Source: Ophiobolus disseminans
Lineage: Eukaryota; Ascomycota; Dothideomycetes; Pleosporales; Phaeosphaeriaceae
Length of the DNA: 64,000 bases
Direction of reading: 5' to 3'
Assembly (NCBI GenBank): GCA_010093685.1
Contig: MU006230.1
Coordinates: 76,802-140,801, forward strand
This document shows, piece after piece, positions 44,435 through 56,009 of the stretch; within the stretch, counting starts at the first letter, position 1, and each line of letters opens with the position of its first letter. Below the pieces are notes generated by a model. It saw nothing but the letters and a program-made list of their open reading frames with translations. It did no database searches and was not told where the DNA came from. The translations under genes and the position numbers were made by a program.

Positions 44435-45325
44435 ATGCCGCCAAAGTCAATACTGAAGAAGACGACCGTCTCCACAAACGCCGCACCCCCAGCAAAGCCA
44501 GTCAACCCGCGCCACTACCAGGTCGCCGTCCACCATGCCAACGTTCTCGAGCAGCGCAAGCGGGTCGAGGCCGAGGTGCTCGACTCCATCATGACGCTAA
44601 TGGACTATCCTCCTGTGCCAGATGCAGATCCCAAGCGACCAACTGCTGCCGACGCGCAACACTTTCGCGATGCCATGCTATCGTTCCAGCCTGCCGACTA
44701 CGATGCGCTGATAGAAGAGCGCAACATTTCCGACAAGTGCGGGTATGCGCTTTGTCCGCGCCCAAGGAGGAAGGCGCGCTCGACGGCGAAGAAACAGTTT
44801 GTCGACACCGAGCACGGCGTGCAAATCGTCGACAGGAAGCTGCTGGAGGTGTGGTGCTCAGACGACTGTGCAAAGCGGGCCTTGTATGTGAAGGTGCAGC
44901 TGAGCGAGGAGCCTGCCTGGATGCGCCAGGGCGGCTATGGCGACCTCGAGCTCATGGTAGACAACACCGAGGACCACCACAAGACCCTTCCGTTGCGCCT
45001 GAAAGAGGAACCTGCTCCTGCAAAACCTACCCAAGACGAAGACGACGTTGCCGACGCATGGGCTGCTCAAAAGGAAGCCATGGAGGATCTTGCAGTCGAA
45101 CGTGGCGAGAAGAAGGGTCAAGTGAGCACATCGAACAACGATCTCGTCCGAGATCAGATCACAGAACGGATACCCAGCGCTGCACCCCCGCAGCCACCCT
45201 TACTCCCCCAGTCTTCAGAGCACACCATGGCTATCGAGGGCCATGTGCCGCGGATAGACAGGAAAGAGAAAGACGACGACGACGAAGAATACGACCCCCA
45301 GGACTGGGACAAGCACCTGCCGTGA
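44435..45325 (+). CDS. RTR1: Rtr1/RPAP2 RNA polymerase II CTD phosphatase
   Basis: 296 residues in one exon. The family dephosphorylates Ser5 (and Tyr1) of the RNA polymerase II C-terminal repeat during the initiation-to-elongation transition and shuttles between nucleus and cytoplasm. The RTR1 zinc finger is seen as CGYALCPRP and WCSDDCAKRALYVKVQLSEE, preceded by the helical YDALIEERNISDK. The C-terminal third is acidic and ends DDDDEEYDPQDWDKHLP. The start MPPKSILKK at 44435 was chosen over an in-frame ATG at 44282, because the extension looks non-coding and the Bbc1 promoter would be overlapped. Confidence 0.92.
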   Translation: MPPKSILKKTTVSTNAAPPAKPVNPRHYQVAVHHANVLEQRKRVEAEVLDSIMTLMDYPPVPDADPKRPTAADAQHFRDAMLSFQPADYDALIEERNISDKCGYALCPRPRRKARSTAKKQFVDTEHGVQIVDRKLLEVWCSDDCAKRALYVKVQLSEEPAWMRQGGYGDLELMVDNTEDHHKTLPLRLKEEPAPAKPTQDEDDVADAWAAQKEAMEDLAVERGEKKGQVSTSNNDLVRDQITERIPSAAPPQPPLLPQSSEHTMAIEGHVPRIDRKEKDDDDEEYDPQDWDKHLP

Positions 45326-45740
45326 TCAAATCTGGAAACTTTCAAAGCATCGGATTGGAGTTATGTTTTTTTTTTGAATTCAAGATGGTGCTGGACCTGC
45401 ATGGTAGGGCTGAGAATCCGGCAGGAACGCATGGGTGCTCTCTAAAATCACTTGAGAGGCTTTGGGTTGGGAGAGCCAGTGTGACCAAAGTAAAGTGCAG
45501 CATGCACAGCAGAGAGAACGTTCCCGAATCCTAGATAGGATAAACCTGAATTTAATAAAGTCTAAATAGTCTAACCACGCACTGCAGCGTTGGTACTTCG
45601 CACCATGTCCAGCGAATGGTGGGCCGCGGAAGTCCGCTCGGGCCACCCTCACGACTTCGAGATTTCGACATCACGACGACCAGCAGCGGCATCATCACTT
45701 CAGCCGCCATTGACGCCTTGCACGCGGCTGTCGCATCGCC
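45326..45740. other. Intergenic region
   Basis: 415 bp between RTR1 and MRP51 on the same strand. Open frames extend upstream of the MRP51 ATG in other phases but have no support. Confidence 0.35.
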
Positions 45741-47360
45741 ATGGCCCTCCGGAGACAGTCGCTATCGCCCACGGCCAATCTTCTACGCAACTCCCGCCTC
45801 TTCTCGCTGCCAAACCCGCTGCCACGACCCAATGTCGGCGAGACGTACGGCGCCGGCATCACCAAAGCGTCCGACTCAGCCACCCTTCCGTACCCCACAC
45901 ACCAGGCCATTGCGACAACGAAGAGCTCATTAGCGCGTGGAGATTGGGGCCTGAAGAGACCACTGCCCTCGAGAAGCCGGCTGCTGCAGACAAGCGACCC
46001 GGTAGTGCGCATCACCCAACTCGATACCATTGAGCATGTCACCGACTTTGATTCTGCCGCCGACCACGTGCGGACAAGGCAAAAATTTGAAGAGCTGGCG
46101 ATACCAATGATGAAGGGCATGACAGCCCTGCGCGACTACGATCTATCAGGAGTACCTCCGGGTGGCGCCTTCGAGATACGGGACGACACCACGTCATATG
46201 ATACTGACTTGGGTATGGATGAGGCTGGCATGTACCTGCGAGCCCTGAAAGAGAATGCGAAAAAGAACAACACACAGCCAGAATACATCCCCTTCAAACC
46301 TCCCCCCGTCAACGCAGCCGTCCACAACAGCAAGAGGTGGAAGCACGACGGCCCATGGATCCCCGGCATGAATGCCGACGACTTTGTCGACTATCTCAGC
46401 AAAGAAATCTCCAAACGACGGTCCGAATTCAACGCCTATCTCATCGCGGAGGTCAAGAACGAGATCTACACCACCCGCCAACGCGCCGTCTCCAGATCCG
46501 GCGAAACGCCCCCGGAGGACATCACAGAAGCCGAGGCCTGGGAGAAGGAAAGGTCTCAAAAGCTGGCCCAGATCAGCGACGCAGACATCCAAGCAGGCAT
46601 CAAAGCCCTACGAAAGGACGCAGCAAACAACCCATTAGCTTCAAAATTGATGACCAAGTTGATCGTGCCCTTCCTAAGACTTCCAACCATCAAGTTCAAG
46701 TACACCGCCTACTCCGAAAACGCATCGAACCGTGACATCGACCAATACTCGTTTGACCAGGAAACCGCACCTCTCTCCACCCACCCCTCAGCAGGCCTCG
46801 GCTACCTCCGCACGAAATCCTACCTCGCAAACCACCCCATCCTCGGCCCACAGTCCAAACCCGCGCCCGTAGCCGCACGCGTCGTGCAAGCCCGCTCCGC
46901 CGCCCGCGCACAATACGCCCGCCTAGGCGTCGCGGGCTTCGTCGCAAACGACGAGTACAAGAGCACAGACACCAAGAGCTCGAGCATGAACGCCCTCACC
47001 AACACACGCGACGTCGAAACAATCGACATCGATACCCCCGGCGGCAAGAAAGTTCTGGTCCAACCGATGTTTGGCTCCGTTACTAATGATGGGCGCATTC
47101 ATCTCAAACTTAAGCGCAGCGTGGGCGCGGAGGTGCAGGTTGCACAGGGCGAGTTGGACGATAAGCCACCGGTTAGGGAACATTATGATAGCGATCCGCT
47201 AAGTAGTTTGGGCCAGGGCAGGAGCGGCGTTAAGGAGTTGGATGAGCAGAGTGAGCGCGCGAGACAGTTGAGTGGGATTCTGCATGCTATGACGCCGGAG
47301 GGCAAGGGCCAGCCTGCGCCGGGCTTTCCGGGTATGGCCGACGCACTGCGATCGAGTTGA
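45741..47360 (+). CDS. MRP51: Mitochondrial small-subunit ribosomal protein Mrp51 (bS1m)
   Basis: 539 residues, no intron. The N-terminus is basic and Ser/Arg-rich (MALRRQSLSPTANLLRNSRL), fitting a mitochondrial targeting peptide. The conserved block TLPYPTHQAIATTKSSLARG followed by DWGLKRPLPSRSR, and DTIEHVTDFDSAADHVRTRQ, identify Mrp51 (PF11709). Yeast Mrp51 is part of the mitoribosome small subunit and helps recognise mitochondrial mRNA leaders. The filamentous fungal form is longer than the yeast one (about 340), with an extra C-terminal region ending PEGKGQPAPGFPGMADALRSS. Confidence 0.93.
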   Translation: MALRRQSLSPTANLLRNSRLFSLPNPLPRPNVGETYGAGITKASDSATLPYPTHQAIATTKSSLARGDWGLKRPLPSRSRLLQTSDPVVRITQLDTIEHVTDFDSAADHVRTRQKFEELAIPMMKGMTALRDYDLSGVPPGGAFEIRDDTTSYDTDLGMDEAGMYLRALKENAKKNNTQPEYIPFKPPPVNAAVHNSKRWKHDGPWIPGMNADDFVDYLSKEISKRRSEFNAYLIAEVKNEIYTTRQRAVSRSGETPPEDITEAEAWEKERSQKLAQISDADIQAGIKALRKDAANNPLASKLMTKLIVPFLRLPTIKFKYTAYSENASNRDIDQYSFDQETAPLSTHPSAGLGYLRTKSYLANHPILGPQSKPAPVAARVVQARSAARAQYARLGVAGFVANDEYKSTDTKSSSMNALTNTRDVETIDIDTPGGKKVLVQPMFGSVTNDGRIHLKLKRSVGAEVQVAQGELDDKPPVREHYDSDPLSSLGQGRSGVKELDEQSERARQLSGILHAMTPEGKGQPAPGFPGMADALRSS

Positions 47361-47971
47361 TGACGACGTGAGGAACTGTGTTTGTGTAGGATTAATTGGA
47401 AAATATGTTGAGAATATGTGGGTTCAGTCCAGGTTGGTAGAAGGTAGCCTCGCGGTACTTGCCGTACATGGAGGAACGGCCCCACTGTAAACGTCCTGGT
47501 TACTGTTTAGATGAGCTGTACGTACACACAACACGATAGTCAATACAATACGTTGCAGCCACCCCACCTCGTCCCTCTCCTTACTCGGTGATCTATGGTA
47601 GTCATACTACTAGAGGAACCTTGTTCCAACAAAATATGTATATTTGAAGCTTGCACCCGTTTTGATGTGCAATGGGCGTGATTCGTTCTTGGGCGATGTG
47701 CATAGCGGTGAAAATTGCCAAGTGCATGAAGTCGTATCGCGAGTTGAGTTGTCGGGATTGGGGAATATGCGTCGGCTTGTAGTTTTGCTGGCAAGGAGGA
47801 ATGGGCACGCTTGTTTTGCTCGCAGGTATGAGTTGTGGGAATGGGTTGGGAGATGCTGGCTGGCTATGTAAAACTTACGGGGTTTGGGTATTGTAAGGTA
47901 TTTTACCGTTTACGAGTTTTGTTTGATACGAAGTAAACAATACAACACATTTATCCCAACTCATCGCCCTG

Positions 47972-47995
47972 CACTACACTACACTACACTACACT
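47972..47995. repeat. CACTA pentanucleotide microsatellite
   Basis: Four full CACTA units plus CACT in 24 bp. Confidence 0.85.
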
Positions 47996-48187
47996 GCCCT
48001 TCCTCCCCGCATTCCCTTCTACACATCGCACCGTACTTACTCCAGCTATCCGAAACTTCAAGTCAGCCTATTACAACTGTCACCCTCGAATAAGTCCAGG
48101 AACGGACGCACGCGTTTGAGCCTTACTCCAGATCTGTTACTCTACACATGCAATCTTGATTGTAGTGGATTACCTACTAGTTCGTGA

Positions 48188-48285
48188 AATCACCTACTCC
48201 GCAGTGCTACACATGGTGGAATGCCAACGTGCAGAGTATTATAGCACACCGTAGCGCGCAGGGCGAGATTGGTGCGGGAGTAGGT
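48188..48285. repeat. Inverted repeat, possible hairpin or small element
   Basis: TCACCTACTCCGCA at the left pairs with TGCGGGAGTAGGTGA at the right, one base bulged, about 70 bp apart. Significance unknown. Confidence 0.5.
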
Positions 48286-51200
48286 GACGAGATAGCGAGA
48301 CAAGGGGCGTCACTTAGCTATAGAAAGAGTGGGGAATGGATATGTGTATGGGATAGTTTTACTGTAGTGCAGATGGGCGTTGGGAGGGGTGGTGAGTAGC
48401 CGTAAACGAATTCTAGCAAATTAAAAAGACTACGTAACAATCAAAACTGCAACACCAAAAACATACAACACAAATCCCAACAATCTACCCAACTAACCGA
48501 TCCGATATATGATATGCAAGTCGCACGCAGTAACAAGTACGTCTATAATGTGGTGGTGCGTCCATTTGATGGATAAGGTGCGGTACATGTCATCAGTTGC
48601 CAAATGGGTCGTTGGATGATGAACAAGGTGCAAGCGTTCGGAGGATGAACAAGGTGTGGAGTTCTGTACAAACGGGACATGGAATTGTTGAACTAAGTGG
48701 TACGGGGTTTGGATAGGAGGTGCAAGTGGATGAGGATGTGTGGTCACACAACGTGCACTGCTGGCTTGTTGGGTGGATGTGTGAACTCATTGGAAATGTG
48801 AGAAGTAGGACCAGGCTGATGGTTGCTTGGGAGTCTTGCCCGTTTCTGGTTTGGTGATTGGGGTGGGGGTCTGGCGTAGGGTGTCGCGGTTTAAGACACT
48901 GGGCGACTTCATGGTGTTTCGGGTATTGGGTGAAGAGGTATGTGGTAAGGCGTGGGATATGTTCACGGACGTTGAAGCCCAACGAGATCCAATGCTGTTC
49001 GATGCTCCTGTGCATGTACTCTGAGATGGGGGCGAAGCTCGTAGTTCCATGTCTCCAAGGTATCCACAACACTCACCAAGCACAAGTCCAACTCCCCATT
49101 CCCTGCTCCAAAAGCCACACCTCCCAAGCCCCGCCAGTTTCCAGCCATGAATTCGCCACCCACTCATATCCATACCCGAACCAATCTCCCAAGTCCTACT
49201 CACAACAATCATCCAAGCCCCGGTACCGCAGCCCGCCCTCCAGGCTGCAGCCTCGCCATGGCTACCCTGCCCACACCCAAGCTCCCCGTTCAGCTCGACA
49301 TGCCCCCCAGCAAAAAGCTTATTGCTCCTCCCTCAGGCAGTGAGCAGTGAGATGCGGGAGGGGGCCGAAGCTTGGTAGTATGCTGATGTGGAGACGAGGG
49401 TGAGACGGTTAGAAGCATGGGTAGTGTATTGTGTAAGACAGGTGTAACGAGGCTGTGAAGTATTTGCCATACGGACGGGATAAGTTCTACTAGACTGGAT
49501 GTCTTGGGTGCGGGAATTGTTGTTGAGGTGTGTGTGAATGTATGTGTGCCTGGCGCGATGTTGGATGTCAGCAGGTATGGTATGCCGAAGTACGCGTAAG
49601 TCAATTTGCGCAAGTGAGTACTTCGTCTTCATTCATTGTGCAATTCAATCCGCGTCGAGTTGCCGATCGCCTTCACTGCCTAGTCCGCGCCGCAAGGCCG
49701 CATATGGCCTCGCTGTGGACGGCATCGGGACAAAACATCAAGCATGATTCATCTCTAGCTCGGTAGGATATCCGACCCGAGACGCAGCTGCCTGATCCAA
49801 TGTCCAGCACAAAAATTGGAAAGAACCTGCTCGCAGCAGTTCTCAAAATTAGCGCCATTGGACTTGCAATGGGGCCTAGTCCGCGTCATTGAGACCCCGA
49901 CGACTGGTGTATGCGACCTGGAAAATTTTCATGGTCGATGATTGAGGCTGTGTGAAGCGCTTCGACATGGCCAAACACAGAATGACATGGTAAGGCAGCC
50001 CGTTTTGCGCGCCTCATTGTGGCGTTGGGGCTGGTGCGGCGGTCGCTGAGCGAAAGAACCACACCATGGAGATTAGCCGGCACATGCGTTGCAAGTATGT
50101 CGGAAGAAGAGAGAGACCAAATCGTTCTCTCGTGTGACAACTGGAAAAGTGACGCGAAAAAAGGAGATGGAAGAATGTGCTTTTGAGATACTTGTCGGAT
50201 GCGATTGAAAACTTCGCAATTGGATTTCCGCAACAGATGTGCACCAAGATCATACCCTCGAGAGTGCGGCAATTTCTCACACATACCTGTCTTCTCTGCT
50301 GATTTTAGTGGCCCGGTGCTGGTGCGCCACGACCAAGCGTCTGCGAACTGTTGATTGTGGCTGCTTACCGGTGTGGCTCAGCAACGCGCCTTTCCGTGAA
50401 CAGAAAGACTTTCTTGACTGATGCAGGGGAGCGCAAAGAAGAGCGGTGTCACAGATTGATTGCGACAGAATGGTGTTCGTCGCGCACTCGTCTCGATTGA
50501 ATGATAATGCGGCCCCCAAAGACCAAGTAGCAGCAGCATACGTAACGCTCGGCTGATGCGCGAGGCTGTGAATCGCTGGAAGAAATGGGGTGTACGAAAC
50601 GCTGCGATGGGGGCACAGTGTCGCATCCAGCCACAGTCACGTTGCGGCGCCTGTGTAACTCCTGAAGCCGAGCTGACCATCGTGGAGATTGTGACGAGTG
50701 AGACTTGGTGGAGGTGCCGGCGAATTGCGTCAGCATTGGGCGGCAAGGGACAAAGCAACTGAAGCGACGACCGAGATGGGCTGACAAACACGATCTAAGG
50801 ACGTGCCTGCCTGGATGACAATTCCCAAACGACTTATGGTGTTGGAAAAGGCTCTTAGAGTTCTTACTCTTGCCCGACTTCGGATGGCTCAAGGCAGCAA
50901 GGCGGGTGGTTGCTCACGCGCACAGCAATTTGCCCCCGAGTGCACTTCGCTGCATTGTTAGTGTTCTCTAGTCGACAGAGCCGGCGCGATTGACAGTGCC
51001 AGGAATTGGGAGCACTATAGACGGAAGTTCTGAAATTTGAGGATGTCGAGTGCGGACAGCATGCGAACGATGCGCATCTCCTGCTTGCGTGCGTCGCGGG
51101 TGCATCCCCTAGTGTCCGCTACCACAGCGCCCCACCAGCGAATCGCACGGCCAAGGAGACATGCACTCGTCTATCACCCACCGCCGAAACAGCAATATGG

Positions 51201-52047
51201 TCGGGCATTGGGCGCTGACCAGCAAATCGCCGGCTTTTGGTGCCTGGCTTGAGCGAGGCAGGTCAGATTTCGCTGCACAGCCCCCCACACCTCCGTCCAG
51301 TCGTCGCTCAGCTGAGCGCGCGAGACATGCGACCGTGATGACCGACCATCAGCAGCAGGAGCAGGTACCGCTGCTCCCAATGCGCCGACGCATGTCGCAA
51401 TCCTCGAGCTGTCGTTGCCCGACGGTTTGAGATGAGACGGACGAGCAGGGCGCGCAGCTCGTGATTGCTGCCCATCGAGTCCACGGCTCGAGACATCACC
51501 ATCCCGGCCGCCGCTACGGTGCGTCTTTGACCTTGCGACTTGACTCTTCCAGCGAATTCTCCAATGGCGGCGCTCCGACTCCCTCATCATCATCCTCAGG
51601 CCAGGACACCGGTCGTTGCAAGGGTAGCCTTGTGGCTGGGCACTTTTCCCATCTGCGCAGGCTGTGCATTCACCGCAAGCCGCGCACCATATGAATGTGG
51701 GCCCCTCGAGCCCCAACTTCGTTCATGCAAACCTGCAATGTCCATCATCGCGGCTTAGCTTTCCTTTTTCTCGGCACTGTTTTCGCTCTTTGATCACAGT
51801 ATTCTCCCTGTCCACTCAGCTGCGCGCATTTCCAGGCTCCAATCTACGCCGCATTCCACTTAAAACCACCCTTTCGCCCAGTAAGGCTCAAAACTGCATA
51901 GCATCCTGCAGGCTGCAACTGCACATCATACTCTCTATTTACACCCTTTCGCCGCTCTGACTCTTGCACTTTTGGTCCCGCCTCTTTGCACTGACGAGTA
52001 CACCCATCCTATTTTCCGATTGTCTCAGTTGCCTCGTCACCTGAACC

Positions 52048-52055
52048 TTTAAATA
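52048..52055 (+). promoter_or_regulatory. Possible TATA-like element
   Basis: TTTAAATA about 300 bp before the ATG at 52356, followed by a CA/CT-rich stretch typical of fungal transcription starts. Inferred from position only. Confidence 0.35.
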
Positions 52056-52355
52056 CCGCCGGTCCCCAGCATTGTTCATCACCAACACCAACTGACACGT
52101 CCCTCACAACATTCCACTTCACCAACTGGATCACGCTTCTGCTGCGCTTACGTACCTCTGGATCACTGCCGGGTTCCACCAACTTTGCCTATTCTCCGAC
52201 CGGGATCTTGCTTCGGATAAGCTGATATAATAAGACCGACACGAGTGCAGAGCTCCGGCCCAGCCGTCGCAAGGGGTGAGGCGTTGGAGAACAGCAACAT
52301 CGATACTTTCTTTGTCTCAAGGACCGACCTCAACACCACCCAGTATCTGCCCACC

Positions 52356-54320
52356 ATGTGCCGAGTTGAGGAACGAGTCTACATCAGTGCGGATGGGCAC
52401 CGCTCAAAGTTCGAGGACACGTTTCCCTGCGACAAGTCCCGCAAGGGAAGACTGTGCGCAGACGTCAAGAAGAGGACCACTGAATACTACCCAAAGAAGG
52501 GCAGCATCGCCCGCAGCGACACCCCGTCGCCCATCAACCCACCGACACCGACCGGATCCGGCGCATACATTGTACAGCCGCGCCGGCCCTCATCATCCGG
52601 TGGTCGACCTTCCACCCGCGACGGGCAGAAGGCACTCAAGCCTGAGATCATCATCGAGTTTGGAGGTAGCAAGAGCAAGGGCAAAAAGTACCCTTCTGTT
52701 TCAGTGTCGACAAAGGCGTACAAGCGTTCATCTCTTGGCGCTAGTTCCAATGATGACATGATCGCCGTCGACTCTCCCGGCTCAGATGTCTCTAACACCG
52801 TCCACACTGGCTTCATAGAGGCACCTCTGGCCCCTTACGGACATTCTGATGGATACGGTGCCACACCGGCTGTACCACACAGCTACCACCACCGCCACAC
52901 CTCATCGACATCTTCGTACACAGGCTCTAGTCGGACACCGTCGCTGTATATTACTTCAGACCCTGAGCTGGAGTCGACCACCACCACACGGAACACCAGA
53001 CTGCCACCGGCCATTCACAACCCATCAAACACCTTCGCACCGTCTTCGCCAAGTAAGTCACGTGCCAATGCTGGTACTTCATCAAACAGCTACAACACTA
53101 CTGTGATTACACCACACGGTGTCGAGTCACGTACGGCAGATGGCTACCTGACACATGACTACCAAGACATGGGTGATCGTTCAGCATCATCACGTGCCAG
53201 CTCAGGGGCTTCTGGTAAATCACGCCGAGGTAAAGAGCCAGAACGCACGGGAAGGCGGAAGGACGACGAGCGCAAGAGGCAAGAGGAACTGGCCCGAGAA
53301 GTTGCCGAATCATTGGCCCAGGAAAACAAGAAGCAGGTTCGATTTGAAGTCGGCCGAGCCGAAAGTCGTGCCACTGAGAGAGCTGAGAACCTGCTAGCGC
53401 AGAAGGAGAAGGATCGTGCCGCAGTTCGCGAGGAGGCTCGTCAGCGCGAGCAACAGCAGCGTGACGACGAGGCTGCTCGGGAGCGCAAGAGGGAACGAGA
53501 AAGGTCAAAGATTGTGCCCAGCAACTCTACCGTCAAGCGTCAATCTGGGTCTCGTAGGGGCTCCATGACTATGACACGAGCGGAGCGCGACGAGCAACAA
53601 CGACTTCTTGCTGCCGATCTAGACCGCATGCAGAACGAGACTCGTGCAGCCGAAGCACGTGAGCAAGCAGAGCGCGCCGCAACACTCAGGCAACAGCAAC
53701 AAGACACATCCTACTACAATCCTCGGACTGGCGGCATGCCTAGTTCTTCCTCAGGCCTCGTCCGTCGCGACTCCCAGTCACGCCGAAACAGCTTCACATC
53801 CGAAGTCCGCCCAAACCTAGGCCGTTCCAACAGCCATTCACGACGCACAAGCATCATCCAACCAAACCCACCTCAAATCAACACACAAGTCGCACAAACC
53901 GGCTACGCACGCCCTCCCAGCGCGCGCACTCATCAACCACCCCCAGTTTCCTTCCCCTCCAACTTCAACAACAACACCACGCGTCCTCCATCTGCGCGCC
54001 GCCCGTCTTTCTCATCGCAAGAACTTCCCTTCACGGCACCGTCAGCCCGCGGCTCGGGTTCCAGCATGGATAACCCTTTCGCCGCGCCACTTTCGCCACC
54101 GACAATCATCCACCAAGACCCCTGGGACGCACGCAGCATGGTTGACGCCCTTCCAGCCCCTAGCCGCCAGACTGATGGCAGGTACACGATGCAGCGCCGC
54201 GGCGAGGATGTGCTGAGTAGTGCGGCGCAGCGGGCTTCGAGGGCGCTGAACCGGTCGGCGTTTGAGAGTGACTCAGATGACAATGAGGTGACGCATGGAC
54301 ATGGGCGGAGGAGGCGTTGA
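52356..54320 (+). CDS. Conserved fungal Ser-rich protein with coiled-coil, function unknown
   Basis: 654 residues, single exon. The ATG at 52356 has a good context (CCACCATGTG) and is preferred to the longer frame from 52245, giving the conserved N-terminus MCRVEERVYISADGHRSKFE with DTFPCDKSRKGRLC and TEYYPKK, which I recall from many Pezizomycotina proteins of unknown function. Residues ~60-290 are low-complexity Ser/Thr/Pro. A charged coiled-coil follows (about 325-480; RRKDDERKRQEELAREVAES, EARQREQQQRDDEAARERKR). The tail has RRxS-type sites (SRRGSMTMTRAERD, SQSRRNSFTSE, SHSRRTSI) that look like kinase targets. Probably cytoplasmic. A long 5' leader is likely. Confidence 0.85.
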   Translation: MCRVEERVYISADGHRSKFEDTFPCDKSRKGRLCADVKKRTTEYYPKKGSIARSDTPSPINPPTPTGSGAYIVQPRRPSSSGGRPSTRDGQKALKPEIIIEFGGSKSKGKKYPSVSVSTKAYKRSSLGASSNDDMIAVDSPGSDVSNTVHTGFIEAPLAPYGHSDGYGATPAVPHSYHHRHTSSTSSYTGSSRTPSLYITSDPELESTTTTRNTRLPPAIHNPSNTFAPSSPSKSRANAGTSSNSYNTTVITPHGVESRTADGYLTHDYQDMGDRSASSRASSGASGKSRRGKEPERTGRRKDDERKRQEELAREVAESLAQENKKQVRFEVGRAESRATERAENLLAQKEKDRAAVREEARQREQQQRDDEAARERKRERERSKIVPSNSTVKRQSGSRRGSMTMTRAERDEQQRLLAADLDRMQNETRAAEAREQAERAATLRQQQQDTSYYNPRTGGMPSSSSGLVRRDSQSRRNSFTSEVRPNLGRSNSHSRRTSIIQPNPPQINTQVAQTGYARPPSARTHQPPPVSFPSNFNNNTTRPPSARRPSFSSQELPFTAPSARGSGSSMDNPFAAPLSPPTIIHQDPWDARSMVDALPAPSRQTDGRYTMQRRGEDVLSSAAQRASRALNRSAFESDSDDNEVTHGHGRRRR

Positions 54321-55000
54321 GTATGCTTATTTGCTTTTTTGTTGTTGGTTCTGGATAGATTAGGCGTCTTTGTTTAGTGGATTCGCGATACCCTTCAGTG
54401 AGTTTTTGGATTTTGGTGGGAATTGGAAGAGGGTGCGGGGAAGATACATTGCTGCTTCATTGCGCGTATATACGTCTTTGGAATTATTGTCGTTGTCTAC
54501 ATCATCATGTTTTGCATCGTTCAGCTATCGTCATGTGTTGCCCTTTTACATAATCCTTCGCAACTCTTGTAAAGTCGTGAAAGCTGGAAAAAGGCTAGGC
54601 TTGACAACTACATCTACGCGTGTAAAATATAGTTCAAATGCTGGAAATCGTTGTACACATACACCATAGGTGGTGCATCTTTATTTCCAGCGTTCGCGAC
54701 TTACCTGAGAGGACGACTTGATGGCGGCGAGGATCTCTGCAGCCACTATGGACGCAACCTAAGTTAGACGCCGAGGAAACTTCAAAGAACACAAGGTGAG
54801 ACTTCTGGTTCCTGATAGAAGAGTTTGCTATGATCCAAGGGTTTCTGTCTCAGTTCGTAGTATAACGCAGCAAACAAGCGCACATATATAGCTCAGGTGC
54901 AGCTGCCCGAAGTACGGTCACTTGCTATCTACCACTCCAATCTTACAATCGCATCACACAAGTGGTACCCGAACTGGCACACCAACCCAAGAAGTTGAAG
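54321..55000. other. Intergenic region with MITE-like copy 2
   Basis: 680 bp between the Ser-rich protein gene and the next gene, including the inverted-repeat element at 54564-54711. Confidence 0.4.
54564..54711. mobile_element. MITE-like element, copy 2
   Basis: 148 bp. The left end CTCTTGTAAAGTCGTGAAAG matches the complement of the right end CTCTCAGGTAAGTCGCGAAC imperfectly. It shares with copy 1 (36399-36540) the order left repeat, AAAAAGGCTA, ACTACATCTACG, and a right end TTCGCGACTTACC. No clear target duplication at this copy. Confidence 0.7.
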
Positions 55001-56009
55001 ATGGATGATCCTGACAATGTCCTAGTAGAAGCTTGGGAAGATCAGAGGTCTAGAGATGGTATGACAGTCGACTTGGGAGACACAACCTACCTAGGGGACG
55101 CGGTAGAGTCTAAAAACGATCATGAGAATCAGCTTGGAATTATGGTCACTTTCATCATCCAACAAGTCAAGAAAGAGCTGGGAATATCAACCACTGCCAG
55201 GATAGTACTTGCCCGGTGGCCAACGTCATCCCCTCTTAGACTACGTGCACGACGACAACTGGGAGTTTGCAACTAAGGAGGATGAAAATGAAGCGCGGCA
55301 CGATTTCGACATGGGAGATGATCTTGATCATGACAAGTTCTGCGCCGCTGAAATTCTGAGAGACTCCATGAAAACAGCAAAAGCATGGAGACGTGTGAGC
55401 TTCATAGGCGAAGTCGACGAAGACATGTACACACCAAAGCCCAATCTCCGCAAGCGCCCAAGCACCCCCATCCACACCATCCTCGCCCCCGTCTTCGACC
55501 CCATCGTCATCTCCATGAACGCAGACAACTGGGAGCAACAATCCCACCTCGAACACGACATCGCGCACCTCCTATCCATCTTCGCCCTTCTCACCATACA
55601 CGCCCCCTTCGCCCTGCACTCCACCTACATAATGTTCTTCGCGCGCCTCTTCATTGGCTCAGGCGAGATGTGCCCCCTTCTCCGCGCCTCCCGCATTTAC
55701 GTAACAGACGACTGGAACGAGAAAACCCGCACGACGATGTTCTGGTCTTATCGACGGGATAAGAATGCCGAGTTTCGCGCCGCGCATGATATTCAGGACA
55801 CCGCGCTCCAACTGAGGGATTGGCTGCAGGACGTACATCGGGAGGCGCAGGGGGATGCGGATACGGTGCATGCGTATGCGGGGTACTTGAGGAGGCCGTA
55901 TGTGAGGGTTGGGAGGAGGAGGTGGGGGGTTGGGGGGATGAGGGTGGAGGGGGATGGGGATGGGGATGTGGAGGGAGATAGGGAGGAAAATATGGAAGAA
56001 GATGAGTGA
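55001..56009 (+). CDS. Hypothetical fungal protein
   Basis: The frame changes near 55200. The best model has exons 55001-55204 and 55278-56009 (73-bp intron with GTACTT donor and AAG acceptor, phase 0), giving 311 residues starting MDDPDNVLVEAWEDQRSRDG. The middle contains hydrophobic stretches (LEHDIAHLLSIFALLTIHAP, FALHSTYIMFFARLFIGSGE). The last 35 residues are low-complexity Gly/Arg/Asp/Glu (GDGDGDVEGDREENMEEDE). No family recognised. The donor and acceptor are weak, so a frameshift remains possible. It precedes another unknown gene on the same strand with a similar acidic, helical style, but no clear similarity was seen. Confidence 0.55.

Larger units (their letters stand above)
47361..52047. 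other. Gene-poor region
   Basis: About 4.7 kb with only scattered open frames under 185 codons on both strands and no recognisable domain, splice-consistent chain or tRNA. It contains a pentanucleotide repeat at 47972 and an inverted repeat at 48188-48285. The stretch 51000-52047 is GC-rich then pyrimidine-rich and may belong to the long leader or promoter of the gene at 52356. Base composition is ordinary, unlike the decayed transposon region. Confidence 0.45.

Noticed and set aside
48787..49212. Minus-strand 141-codon open frame upstream of a Ser/Thr/Pro-rich stretch
   Set aside because: No recognisable domain, poor start context, low-complexity composition, and overlapping frames of similar length on the other strand.
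51174..51716. Minus-strand 180-codon open frame
   Set aside because: GC-rich DNA opens frames by chance here; no motif, and it overlaps the probable leader of the plus-strand gene at 52356.
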